NCBI GenBank assembly: GCA_963971285.1
Contig: OZ020244.1
Location: forward strand, 8,990,001 to 9,054,000
Source: Astropecten irregularis
Lineage: Eukaryota > Echinodermata > Asteroidea > Paxillosida > Astropectinidae
Length of the DNA: 64,000 nucleotides
Direction of reading: 5' to 3'
Positions 54,428 through 64,000 of the stretch are shown piece by piece (within the stretch, counting starts at the first letter, position 1; each line of letters begins with the position of its first letter). The position numbers were made by a program, and so were the translations under genes. The notes beneath the pieces are model-generated. The model had not been told where the DNA came from and searched no databases. It saw only the letters and a program-made list of their open reading frames with translations.

Positions 54428-56228
54428 TCAATTTAAAGTTTCCATGCAAAATAAAAGATATTAAACAATAATTATATATTTGGCCTCTTGTCGCTATTAT
54501 TATTCGTTATGTTATGTGTCGTTGTGAAAGAAAATGGAACTTATTCATTAATTTATAAGCAACTGATCGAGTAACGAACCCGACATCGGATTAAACAAAG
54601 GAGTCTCGGTAAGCCCCCATCAACATTTCAAAGATCGTTTCCAATTAATGTAATTACAATACTAATGTATTTCTGAGCATGATATAATAATCGGCTTTCC
54701 AGAGCGTTTCCAAGCATTCGGAAACGCAGTAAGCCCGGCGGTAGTTTCTAAGGCAGTTTTCGTAAGATGGTAAATTACGGAAGCGAGGGGTGCAAACACG
54801 TCGACTGGAAACGGCCATAGAAACGCCAGTTGGAAACAAACAGGACACGGTGTGGAAACGGGCCGGTTTCCGGTCAATGTCGAAGCCCGTTTCCGCATGC
54901 GGAAACCAAAGTTTTTGCACAGTGTTTACTGCCGGCTTCTTCCTGCCTGAAGGAATCATCAATATAATCGTCTTCATATTTGTCTTCATGCATTTCTTTT
55001 GCAGAAATAATCTTTTTGGTGCGAAAATTTGTTCCTTTCAAAGTAAGTAGAATATTCAGCAAGGGATGTCCTTTCTAGCTCCTTTGGTCTGGATCTATAT
55101 CTGTCAATTATTCCAGCACAAATGACATCTGTAGAATTCTCTGACATTGTTTCAAGAATGTTTTTTTAAATTTTTTTTACTATAATGACACGCTCATCCT
55201 CTGGAGATGTATTGACAAATATTACGTCACGGCTTGTTTTGCACATGGGTATCTGAAGCAAAAGATATACTGCTTCTTGAGCAGATACTTCACAATGGTT
55301 GAGAAATGTATTGGCTATAACCTTGATAGTCAAGGAGCAAAGTTCTGAAAACCCTCTTATTAAGGAGTTAGCTCAACACCCACCACATCTAAGGTTTGAC
55401 TTCATAAAATGGAAGTTTATACCATTTACAGCTTTGCTAGGTAGTATGTGACTTCAAATTGTGGTATCACTTTTGAGAAAATGTGGACTTTTTTAACTTG
55501 TTTTTGTGGGGATTTTAAAGCATTGTTAACTTTTTAGGCTTGTAACGTTTGTGGTTTTAGTATGATTTTTGTATTACCTTTTTGGTATTGATTTCATTAA
55601 AAAAATATTGATAAAATATTTTAAACAAAGAAATTGTAATGTTTATTGTATTTGTGTTTTAAAAAAGATTTTAATATCAAGATACCTAATTATTACAAAA
55701 AAAGTACTTTACATGGCTATATAGTCTGGTGCCTAAGTTGAGAATGAGTTATCCATTTTCCATGTATGGAGTCAGGGGCTCAGATCAGGTGACTCATAGC
55801 AAGTACAACTGACACAGCTCAGCTGCAGATCATCCGTTCTTTTACACAAACTCACAAATGCAAGTGTCTTTAAATATAAAAGCCTTTATAAGTACTTGTT
55901 GCAGATATTAAGATATTCCAGCACTAAAAAGGTGCTCTGAATTTGTAAAAAGTAAAATTTTACCAGTGCGCTATTAACAGAGTAAGGAAATCCTAAACCT
56001 GGTATTTGCATTTTAAAAGTTAAAAAGTTGGGTGTGGCAATTTCCATTTACCATCATCATCCCTGATATTTTGCTTTGTTAAGAAGTGGGTGTAACAAAG
56101 CCATCTTGACCCCTAGGCCATACAATGTGATTTGGTTCCAAGGAATATAAACTTGATTCAAAATTCTAGGAAAGAAACATTAGTCGGCCCAAATTAAAAG
56201 TATTTTAAAAGTCTTAGGCCCGGTTCAG
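54428..56228. other. Non-coding stretch
   Basis: Repetitive GGAAAC-type motifs at 54690-54920 (CCGCATGCGG palindrome near 54893) suggest a degenerate MITE. No gene supported. Confidence 0.4.
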
Positions 56229-56302
56229 ACGTCGTGCTTATGCCGTGTCGAATACAATTCAATTCAAGTTAATTTGTATTCGACACGGCATAAGCACGAC
56301 GT
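56229..56302. mobile_element. 74-bp foldback with about 30-bp perfect stem
   Basis: ACGTCGTGCTTATGCCGTGT plus CGAATACAA pairs with its exact complement across a short loop. It directly abuts the transposase-like fragment at 56303 and interrupts its frame. Confidence 0.75.
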
Positions 56303-56480
56303 TCAAATCTCTGCGGAAGCAAATAGCCCATATCTGTCGCCGTTTGTACAGATCTTGTACATGAAGAAGAAAATCATGATACTTTGTCGCTGTCTCATCA
56401 CTCTGGACACTGATGAAACGATCTTTAAGGCTAGTTGGTGTCTCGGCATTCATCATGTTTTTTCCCAGGCGCAGAAGATG
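56303..56480 (-). pseudogene. MULE-like transposase/SWIM-family fragment
   Basis: Open minus-strand frame MMNAETPTSLKDRFISVQS, then KYHDFLLHVQDLYKRRQIWA with ICFR. The DLYKRRxxWAxCFR pattern recalls transposase-derived proteins of animal MULE-like elements. It is cut at the foldback. Short, so tentative. Confidence 0.3.
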
Positions 56481-57301
56481 TGGCCGATTTGTTTGTATTT
56501 TTTTTTTTGGTTTTTTTTTACCTCTTGACCCAGTGCCATATATAATGGCTTTTGATACAGCTCCCCCCTCCCTAAGTGGCAAGCCGAGGGTACTCGACAC
56601 CAATCCAAAGGTGTGGCGCGGCCTTTTGGCCGCCCACCCTGACCACTGAAACATTCCCTAGGGGGTTATAGTGTGTTTGTGTCATTGTCGTTCCTCCCGT
56701 TCGGACCCCATTGTCGTCTGGACGCAGAGAATCAAAAACAAAATTACTATCGACTACAATAACGCCCTCTTCACCATCGTAAACAACCATATATTATGGC
56801 TGATCTAACTCTACTCTTTTTCCATTTATTTGTGTAGTTGGTGCTTCCATAAATTATTTCTCTCCCCTCTGCTCGCGTTTAGCGAGACATGGGCTGGTAT
56901 TTTAGAATGTTCCTTTATTTTGGCCAAAGGTTAACTTTTGCTAAGGTGTCCTTTTGGAAGGTGTCCCTTCCATAAGGTACACCTTTTGGTTTTCGTTTTT
57001 AGAACTGACTTTATGCAATTCCTTTGTAAAGGTACACCTTTAATGAAAGGTAATTGTTTTGTGGGCATTTCGGAAGTGTTCCTTACGTAAGGCGTAACTT
57101 TAACCGATTATCTCATCAGTGCACAATGGGAATGATGCAACAGATTTTTGCCAAGCAGTGTTCTGTTGTCTGCTAGTGGCACTAGGCCCAGTAGTAGTAA
57201 AATGAACTGTTGTCGTTTCCTTGCGATGGCGTTTGAAACTTTCACAACAATTATTGAAAGTGAAGGTTGGGAAATATCGGTCAAATCCCCAGCAACATTA
57301 A
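56481..57301. other. Non-coding stretch
   Basis: No supported gene. It ends at the 5' truncation point of the following LINE. Confidence 0.4.
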
Positions 57302-59097
57302 TTGCTAAGTTCCTCTCACTGGGATAAATACAAAACTATCCGTCGTGACATTAAATCTAAAGTCCGACAAAGACACATCAACTATGTCCAAGAAGTTGCG
57401 TCCAATGTTGATGACAACCCTAAGAGGTTCTGGAATTATGTTAAGAGTCGTAGAAGTGATCATAATTCTATTGAGTGTATTAATGTAGATGGGGTTACTT
57501 TTACTGATCCCCAACGTATTGCAGGGGCTTTGAATATGCAATTTAATTCTGTATTTAATACCCAACAACAACCAGATCACGCTTCGCCAAAAGAAGTGTT
57601 GCCAGGTATCGAGCAATTGGGTGATATTCAGTGTAGCACCTCGATATTAATAAATCTCCTGGGCCTGACGGTATTGCCTCCATAATACTGAGAGAAGCCG
57701 CTGATATCCTTGCTCCTTCCCTAGCAAAGTTGTTCAATGCCTCTTTAGCATCGGGTGTCATTCCTTTAGACTGGCGCCAGGCAAATGTTGTTCCCTTACA
57801 TAAAAAGGGTAAGAGGGATGAAGCCTGTAATTACAGACCCATCTCTCTCACCTCTGTTGTTAGTAAAATTCTTGATCGCATTATCCATGACAGAATTACC
57901 ACTCATTTAAATAGATACGAGGTTTTAAACGACAATCAACATGGCTTTAGAGAAAAACGGTCTTGTGAAACACAGCTTTTGGACACTGTCCACGAATGGA
58001 GTAGTTGTTTAGACTCCGGACTCGATGTCGATGTTATCTTTCTCGATTTTGCTAAGGCCTTTCATCGAGTTCACCACAGCCTCCTCTGCGAGAAGCTTGC
58101 TATGTTTAACATCGGTGAGACAAATATGAATTGGATTATGAATTTTTTAACCAATAGATCTCAGAGAGTGGTAGTACATAGCAAAGCATCTAGATGGACC
58201 AAGGTCCAGTCTGGTGTTCCCCAGGGCACCATACTTGGGTCAACTCTTTGTTTGTGCTTTATAAATGACATCTCGAATAATATTAATTCTACTATTCGCC
58301 TATTTGCAGACGATTGTGTTTTGTATCGTCCAGTAAAATGCCCTGAATACCGTGATAGATTACAACATGACCTGAATTTATTGTATGATTGGTCGCAGAG
58401 GTGGATGCTGGGCTTTAACGTAAATAAATGCAAGGTGATGAATATTTCTAGAAGAATTCACCGATATGATAATAATGAGTATTATATAAACAACGTTAAG
58501 GTGCAGAAAACAATGTCTGAGAAATATCTAGGTGTTACTATAAATTGTAGGTTAAACTGGGCCGAACATTGCCAAGAAACGTATTCCAAGTGCAGCAGAA
58601 CAATTGGTTTTGTGAAGCGCACTTTCAAACATTGTCCTGAGGACGTACTAAGTAAGCTGTATTTTTCTCTTGTGCGATCAGTGACGGATTATTGTTGCTC
58701 TGACCCATACAGGTCCACTCACTCAAACCTAATTGAGCGTGTTCAAAATAGATTCGTGCGGTTCATTTGTAGAGACTGGCAAACCAGTTACTCAGTACTT
58801 CTATCACGTCTTGGGTGGACATCCTTGGAAAAAAGGAGAACATATTTTCGTCTCATTACGTGTTATAGAATTAACAACTGTCTTAATATCAGCTCCCTGA
58901 TGAAATTCCAACCCGCTACGAGAATTGGCCGCAATGATAACAGCTTAAAAATACATGTTCCCTTTGCCAGAACGGACATATTGAAATATTCTTCCTTTCC
59001 ACGCACTGCCGTCGACTGGAATAGACTCCCAGACCATGTTGTGCAGAGCCCCTCCCTAAATGTCCTTAGACATGCTCTCAAGAACCATTTATTCTAA
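57302..59097 (+). pseudogene. CR1/L2-type LINE reverse transcriptase, 5'-truncated, one frameshift
   Basis: 57302-57685 carries the linker before the RT (PKRFWNYVKSRRSDHNS). After a shift near 57650, 57730-59097 gives the RT: PLHKKGKRDEACNYRPISL, FLDFAKAFHRVHH, VQSGVPQGTILGS and FADDCVLYR. The LINE C-terminal region ends with LPDHVVQSPSLNVLRHALKN. There is no endonuclease. It differs from the 24-kb LINE in sequence, so it is a separate family. Its 3' tail seems to resume after the palindrome, at 63138. Confidence 0.8.
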
Positions 59098-60671
59098 AAA
59101 CTGTGCACTATATTCTTTGCGGCTTTCCTCCTTGACATATTTGGTTGTCACTTTAACTTTCATTGTGATCACTTTAATCCTAGTTGTTTATTACTTGTGT
59201 TTTACTATGACAATTGTTGTGTTCAATACACTTTTTACACTTAATTTTTATCCTGTTTAAATTATTATTTTATATTTTTGTCACATTTTTATTCCGCTCC
59301 TTTTCTTGTTTTATTATACACTCGCGGCCAGTAGTAGTGGGGGGGGGGGGGGGGGGTCTGTATGGTACACATTGACCTTTGACCTCAAAACCGGAAGGTC
59401 ATTGTATGAGGTCAAATACATGGTACACATTGACCTTTGACCTTAACAAGGTCATTTGAATATGTATGAGGTCAGGGTGAATGATTGAATTAACGGGGAT
59501 GTTGATAATTGAATTAATTAAAATTGGTAGTAATTGCTAATCCGGGAAGGTGATAATTAAAGGTTAAGAAAAACAGGAAAAGGGAAAGTGATAATTGGAT
59601 CAACGGTGATTGTTTCTTCCCCCAAAAATTAAAGACGAATGAAAGAAATACTTAAAAAATGCTGAGTCATTGTTCTATTTTTAAGAAGCGAAGGATAATT
59701 GAAGGCGTAGAAAAACAGGAAAAGGGAAAGTGATAATTGGATCAACGGTGATTGTTTCTTCCCCCTAAAATAAATTAAAAACAAAGAAGGAAATACTAGA
59801 AAACAAAACAAAATGGCTGTATGTACTCCCTATGGAGTTAAGAGGGTTTTAGGAATGTTAAGATAGCTCAATGACCATGGATAGTAATCTGTACCTTTGA
59901 ATAGTAATAATAGGTCTATACTGTCCATATACTGTGCAAATTATAAATGCTCTGTTTATTATTATCATTAATTTTTTCTCAGTTTGACTTAGGCTAGAAT
60001 ACAGGAAATGGGAAATAGATTATTAAATGAATGGTGGTGGTTTATTCTACTCCCTATAAGACCTATAGGCACTTGCTAGGGAAGTAATTGATAATTCCCC
60101 TAAATAGTGAACTGTGGCAGCTAGCGATACGTATGCGTTGGTGCATACAGGACAATGAGGCACTTGCTAGGGAAGTAATTGATAATTCCCCTAAATAGGG
60201 AACCATGGGTGGCTTGTTATACGTATAAGGTGGTACATACAGGACAATGCGGTATACTTGCTATAGGCAGGCAATTGATGACTCCCCTAAATAGTGAACC
60301 GTGGTGGCAGGTTACACGTATAAGATGTAGCATACAGGACATTGCGATAGGGTGGATGAGTACGTGGATGTTTGGACAAAGGAAAGTCAATCTTCGTCAG
60401 TAAGGATGATGTGGCGGGAAATTTAAAGGTAAATCCTTTTGTTTAAAACAAACCAATCAATCAAATAAAATAATACACCCAAAGACGAGCGATTTCCCTC
60501 TACTGTTTTGATACGGTATTTATTCGAACGCTTATATTTTATGACACCTTGTGTAATGAAGTTTGAGTGGGAAGCAAGCAGCATACAGCGTTAAACATAA
60601 TTAAGTAATAACACACTTTAGAAACGCAAGTCTTATAGCGATTATGATAATCTGTCTGAAAGTATTAGTCT

Positions 60672-60988
60672 TTAATCATCACTGTCTTCCTGGCTATCTT
60701 CCTCTTCATCGTGTAATTGGAACAGTCCGTCAAATCTGGCCTGGTGTTTGGGCAAAACTCTGTTCAAGGCTTTGTTAAGTCCCATGCCTTTATCTACTTT
60801 GCCTTCGAGTTCTTCCACAATTTCAAGACCACAATTTCAAGATGAGAACCGTTATCTTTCAGATGCAGGTAACTTAACAAAAAATCCTTGTAGTTGTTGA
60901 AGAAGATTCTCTTGACCGCCCAGATGGTCTTCCGGTTGGCTTTTCTTGCTTGGCTTGATCTTCGTCCATATCCCCGTTAAGGTACTTT
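60672..60988 (-). pseudogene. Palindrome-arm gene, left copy
   Basis: Minus-strand sequence encoding KYLNGDMDEDQAK, RKTIWAVKRIFFNNYKDFLL-type sequence and a tail RVLPKHQARFDGLFQ plus acidic residues, stopping at 60672. The frame is broken by a small insertion near 60942 and the duplication near 60830. It probably follows the C2H2 exon across the N gap as one gene. Function unknown; similar C2H2-plus-acidic proteins appear in invertebrate mobile elements. Confidence 0.4.
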
Positions 60989-61188
60989 NNNNNNNNNNNN
61001 NNNNNNNNNNNNNNNNNNNNNNNNNNNNNNNNNNNNNNNNNNNNNNNNNNNNNNNNNNNNNNNNNNNNNNNNNNNNNNNNNNNNNNNNNNNNNNNNNNNN
61101 NNNNNNNNNNNNNNNNNNNNNNNNNNNNNNNNNNNNNNNNNNNNNNNNNNNNNNNNNNNNNNNNNNNNNNNNNNNNNNNNNNNNNNNN
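60989..61188. other. Assembly gap (200 N)
   Basis: Exactly 200 unknown bases, likely a placeholder length. It falls at the palindrome's centre-left, a place where assemblers often fail. Confidence 1.
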
Positions 61189-61319
61189 CCCAATTTTACG
61201 ATCATCGTCAATTTCACCCATTGTCGATTCACGTTCACCATGTGCAGTTTCTGCATGCCTCCAAAGGTTATAACTCCGCCCAAAGCGTTTGCCACATGTG
61301 GGGCAAACATGAGGCCTGA
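61189..61319 (-). CDS. C2H2 zinc-finger exon (partial, enters gap)
   Basis: After an acceptor TTTTTCTGTAG the minus strand reads RPHVCPTCGKRFGRSYNLWR and HAETAHGE: one classical C2H2 finger (CxxC, 12, HxxxxH), then acidic sequence into the N gap. It presumably joins the left-arm gene. Confidence 0.6.
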
Positions 61320-61446
61320 CTACAGAAAAAGTATTCATGTTAACCGATTCAAGGCTAATTTCCCAATGGGCCGTATGCATAAAAAGTAGCAATTGCTTGT
61401 ACTAGCCTTTTACTTAAATCCGTATGCATAAAAATAAGCCACATAT

Positions 61447-61805
61447 CAAGACTGGCTGGAAGAGGCGAAAGGGGCCACTGAAGAGTTGTGGACTGCAAAA
61501 TATAAAAAGTACCTTAACGGGGATATGGACGAAGATCAAGCCAAAGAAAAAGCCAACCGGAAGACCATCTGGGCGGTCAAGAGAATCTTCTTCAACAACT
61601 ACAAGGATTTTTTGTTAAGTTACCTGCATCTGAAAGATAACGGTACTCATCTTGAAATTGTGGAAGAACTCGAAGGCAAAGTAGATAAAGGCATGGGACT
61701 TAACAAAGCCTTGAACAGAGTTTGCCCAAACACCAGGCCAGATTTGACGGACTGTTCCAATTACACGATGAAGAGGAAGATAGCCAGGAAGACAGTGATG
61801 ATTAA
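61447..61805 (+). pseudogene. Palindrome-arm gene, right copy
   Basis: Plus-strand frame QDWLEEAKGATEELW, then DEDQAKEKANRKTIWAVK and FFNNYKDFLLSYLHL. A missing T near 61720 shifts the frame before the acidic tail that ends at 61805. It is the mirror of the left copy. Confidence 0.4.
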
Positions 61806-63137
61806 AGACTAATACTTTCAGACAGATTATCATAATCGCTATAAGACTTACGTTTCTAAAGTGTGTTATTACTTTATTATGTTTAACGCTGTATGCTGCT
61901 TGCTTCCCACTCAAACTTCATTACACAAAGGTGTCATAAAATATAAGCGTTCAAATAAATACCGTATCAAAAGAGTAGAGTGAAATCGCTCGTCCTTGGG
62001 TGTATTATTTTATTTGATTGATTGGTTTGTTTTAAACAAAAGGATTTACCTTTAAATTTCCCGCCACATCATCCTTACTGACGAAGATTGACTTTCCTTT
62101 GTCCAAACATCCACGTACTCATCCACCCTATCGCAATGTCCTGTATGCTACATCTTATACGTGTAACCTGCCACCACGGTTCACTATTTAGGGGAGTCAT
62201 CAATTGCCTGCCTATAGCAAGTATACCGCATTGTCATGTATGTACCACCTTATACGTATAACAAGCCACCATGGTTCACTATTTAGGGGAATTATCAATT
62301 ACTTCCCTAGCAAGTGCCTCATTGTCCTGTATGCACCAACGCATACGTATCGCTAGCTGCCACAGTTCACTATTTAGGGGAATTATCAATTACTTCCCTA
62401 GCAAGTGCCTATAGGTCTTATAGGGAGTAGAATAAACCACCACCATTCATTTAATAATCTATTTCCCATTTCCTGTATTCTAGCCTAAGTCAAACTGAGA
62501 AAAAAATAATGATAATAATAAACAGAGCATTTATAATTTGCACAGTATATGGACAGTATAGACCTATTATTACTATTCAAAGGTGCAGATTACTATCCAT
62601 GGTCATTGAGCTATCTTAACATTCCTAAAACCCTCTTAACTCCATAGGGAGTACATACAGCCATTTTGTTTTGTTTTTTAGTATTTCCTTTTTTTTGTTT
62701 TTTATTTATTTTAGGGGGAAGAAACAATCACCGTTGATCCAATTATCACTTTCCCTTTTCCTGTTTTTCTACGCCTTCAATTATCCTTCGCTTCTTAAAA
62801 ATAGAACAATGACTCAGCATTTTTTAAGTATTTCTTTCATTCGTCTTTAATTTTTGGGGGAAGAAACAATCACCGTTGATCCAATTATCACTTTCCCTTT
62901 TCCTGTTTTTCTTAACCTTTAATTATCACCTTCCCGGATTAGCAATTACTACCAATTTTAATTAATTCAATTATCAACATCCCCGTTAATTCAATCATTC
63001 ACCCTGACCTCATACATATTCAAATGACCTTGTTAAGGTCAAAGGTCAATGTGTACCATGTATTTGACCTCATACAATGACCTTCCGGTTTTGAGGTCAA
63101 AGGTCAATGTGTTCCATACAGACCCCCCCACTACTGG

Positions 63138-63457
63138 CAGTATGCTGTGTTTTATTACTTCACATTTACTTCACATCTTCTTGTCATTTTTTATTCTTGT
63201 CATAAGTAGGAGAGTGATTTTACTTGGTTCTACTTCATTTCTGTGCTTTTAATTTATAGCTCGTGCTTGTGCTTTGTATAATTATATTTTAATTTTTAAT
63301 GTTGGCCTGTTCAGTTAATTTTATTAGATTTGACTTAATTTTTCTCTTTTCCTACATATTCCTATATATGTTTTCTTATTGTTTTTATTCCTACCCGGGG
63401 AGTGAATTTTATAATGGACGTTGATGTCTTTGTCACAACCCTAAACTTTGTTTGAAA

Positions 63458-63488
<31 letters not shown>

Positions 63489-63490
63489 AA
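63138..63490 (+). other. LINE-like 3' tail ending in (AAAT)n
   Basis: AT-rich non-coding sequence ending TTTGAAATAAATAAATAAA (about 63450-63489), a normal LINE terminus. With the palindrome removed it would sit directly behind the LINE at 57302-59097 and its 230-base UTR. Confidence 0.5.
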
Positions 63491-64000
63491 GGAGGTTCTC
63501 CCCTCCCAGTTCACGATATGGTGAGTACACCGATTAATTTCTTAAAATTATTATTAACCTATTAATTAACTGTTAGGCATACATGGGATTTAGGCCTATG
63601 TGCATTCCAAGCTGTGCAGTGAGTTCTCATTGGTGATCCGTATGTTTCCCCCAAATATGCCGGAGATTAGTAGTAATAAAAGTGGCCTAGAAATGATGAA
63701 TTGCTCCCACATTAGTCCTACATAGTACATGTAGGCCTACATGGTTCCAACTCAAGTCCATCGTGGGTAACAGTAAATTGTGTACTTAATAATTAGTGGG
63801 GTCAAAATAGACTACTGTATAATTGTAGTCATTAACTTAAGGCAGTAGGTCTACATAGGGTATGTTCACACGAGCTGCTAACTTCGCTGCTAAAATATCA
63901 AAGCGGGGGTTCGGTCGTAAAAGCAACTTTAGCTAAAAAAACCACCGAGCGTTCACACGCTAAATTCACGACTGCTAACTGCACAATCAGCGTGTGCAGA
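63491..64000. other. Non-coding stretch, MITE edge at the window end
   Basis: GGGTATGTTCACACGAGC at 63857 begins a segment with internal mirrored motifs (GCTGCTAA, TTAGCTAAA), probably one end of a MITE running off the window. Confidence 0.35.

Larger units (their letters stand above)
59328..63137. mobile_element. 3.8-kb palindromic element with gene-bearing arms
   Basis: Left arm 59328-60988 and right arm about 61500-63137 are inverted copies of about 1.65 kb, starting CCAGTAGTAGTGG and CCAGTAGTGG. The arms differ by substitutions and small indels (a 17-base duplication near 60822-60840 on the left, one T missing near 61720 on the right), so this is not a simple assembly mirror. The centre holds a C2H2 exon and an N gap. 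It sits between the LINE coding region and a LINE-like (AAAT)n tail. Confidence 0.75.

Noticed and set aside
57555..58433. Minus-strand ORFs at 57555 and 58161
   Set aside because: Antisense shadows of the LINE reverse transcriptase.
60852..61392. ORFs reading through the N gap
   Set aside because: They are open only because unknown bases give no stops; the real exon begins at the splice acceptor at 61319.
1..64000. CRISPR arrays, bacterial operons or rRNA genes
   Set aside because: No direct-repeat/spacer arrays, Shine-Dalgarno-led operons or rRNA signatures; the DNA is eukaryotic.

Overview
This is eukaryotic, almost certainly metazoan DNA. It is AT-rich, has GT-AG introns, contains one exon that looks like the BRCT region of BRCA1, and is packed with animal-type transposable elements. 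The mix (Polinton, Helentron, Crypton, EnSpm/CMC, PIF/Harbinger and CR1/L2-type LINEs, plus many short inverted-repeat elements) suggests a marine invertebrate, perhaps a deuterostome. The species cannot be fixed from the sequence. Almost no host coding sequence is visible.

Layout. 1-6.7 kb: a gypsy RNase H scrap, a 0.77-kb direct repeat pair, a Harbinger-type transposase, a CR1/L2 LINE fragment and an intron-containing Crypton recombinase in pieces. 6.7-21.5 kb: mostly non-coding, with the BRCA1-like exon, several MITE-like elements and a Helentron remnant (helicase plus endonuclease). 21.5-28 kb: an EnSpm-like transposase, then a full-length LINE with one intact 1,202-codon ORF. 28-33 kb: three head-to-tail copies of a composite repeat built from 140-bp units carrying CRE palindromes, with a 1.94-kb foldback nested inside and a MITE nested inside that. 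33-36.4 kb: 5' exons of a second EnSpm-like gene, a two-exon orphan gene and a MITE. 37.6-54.4 kb: a structurally complete 16.8-kb Polinton/Maverick. 56-64 kb: a foldback in a transposase scrap, then a 5'-truncated LINE whose 3' tail is split by a 3.8-kb palindrome with a C2H2 zinc-finger gene and a 200-bp N gap.

The Polinton is the centre of interest. It has about 300-bp terminal inverted repeats flanked by a 5-6-bp target duplication. Its genes include a protein-primed DNA polymerase B, a retroviral-type integrase, an A32-like packaging ATPase, a major capsid protein and at least seven further conserved Polinton proteins. A DUF2738-like single-strand DNA-binding protein sits at the left end, and no adenain-type protease is visible. 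Together these are the functions of a virus-like element: protein-primed replication, capsid assembly, DNA packaging and integration. Three features stand out. (1) A shared AT-rich motif resembling CTTATATATTAAA sits just upstream of the start codon of most genes. (2) Hairpins, two with long T-tracts, lie where transcription units end or converge. (3) Many genes are cut by in-frame stop codons that are all TAA, and several others by frameshifts at short homopolymers. The simplest reading is a recently decaying element, but the all-TAA pattern deserves a direct test.
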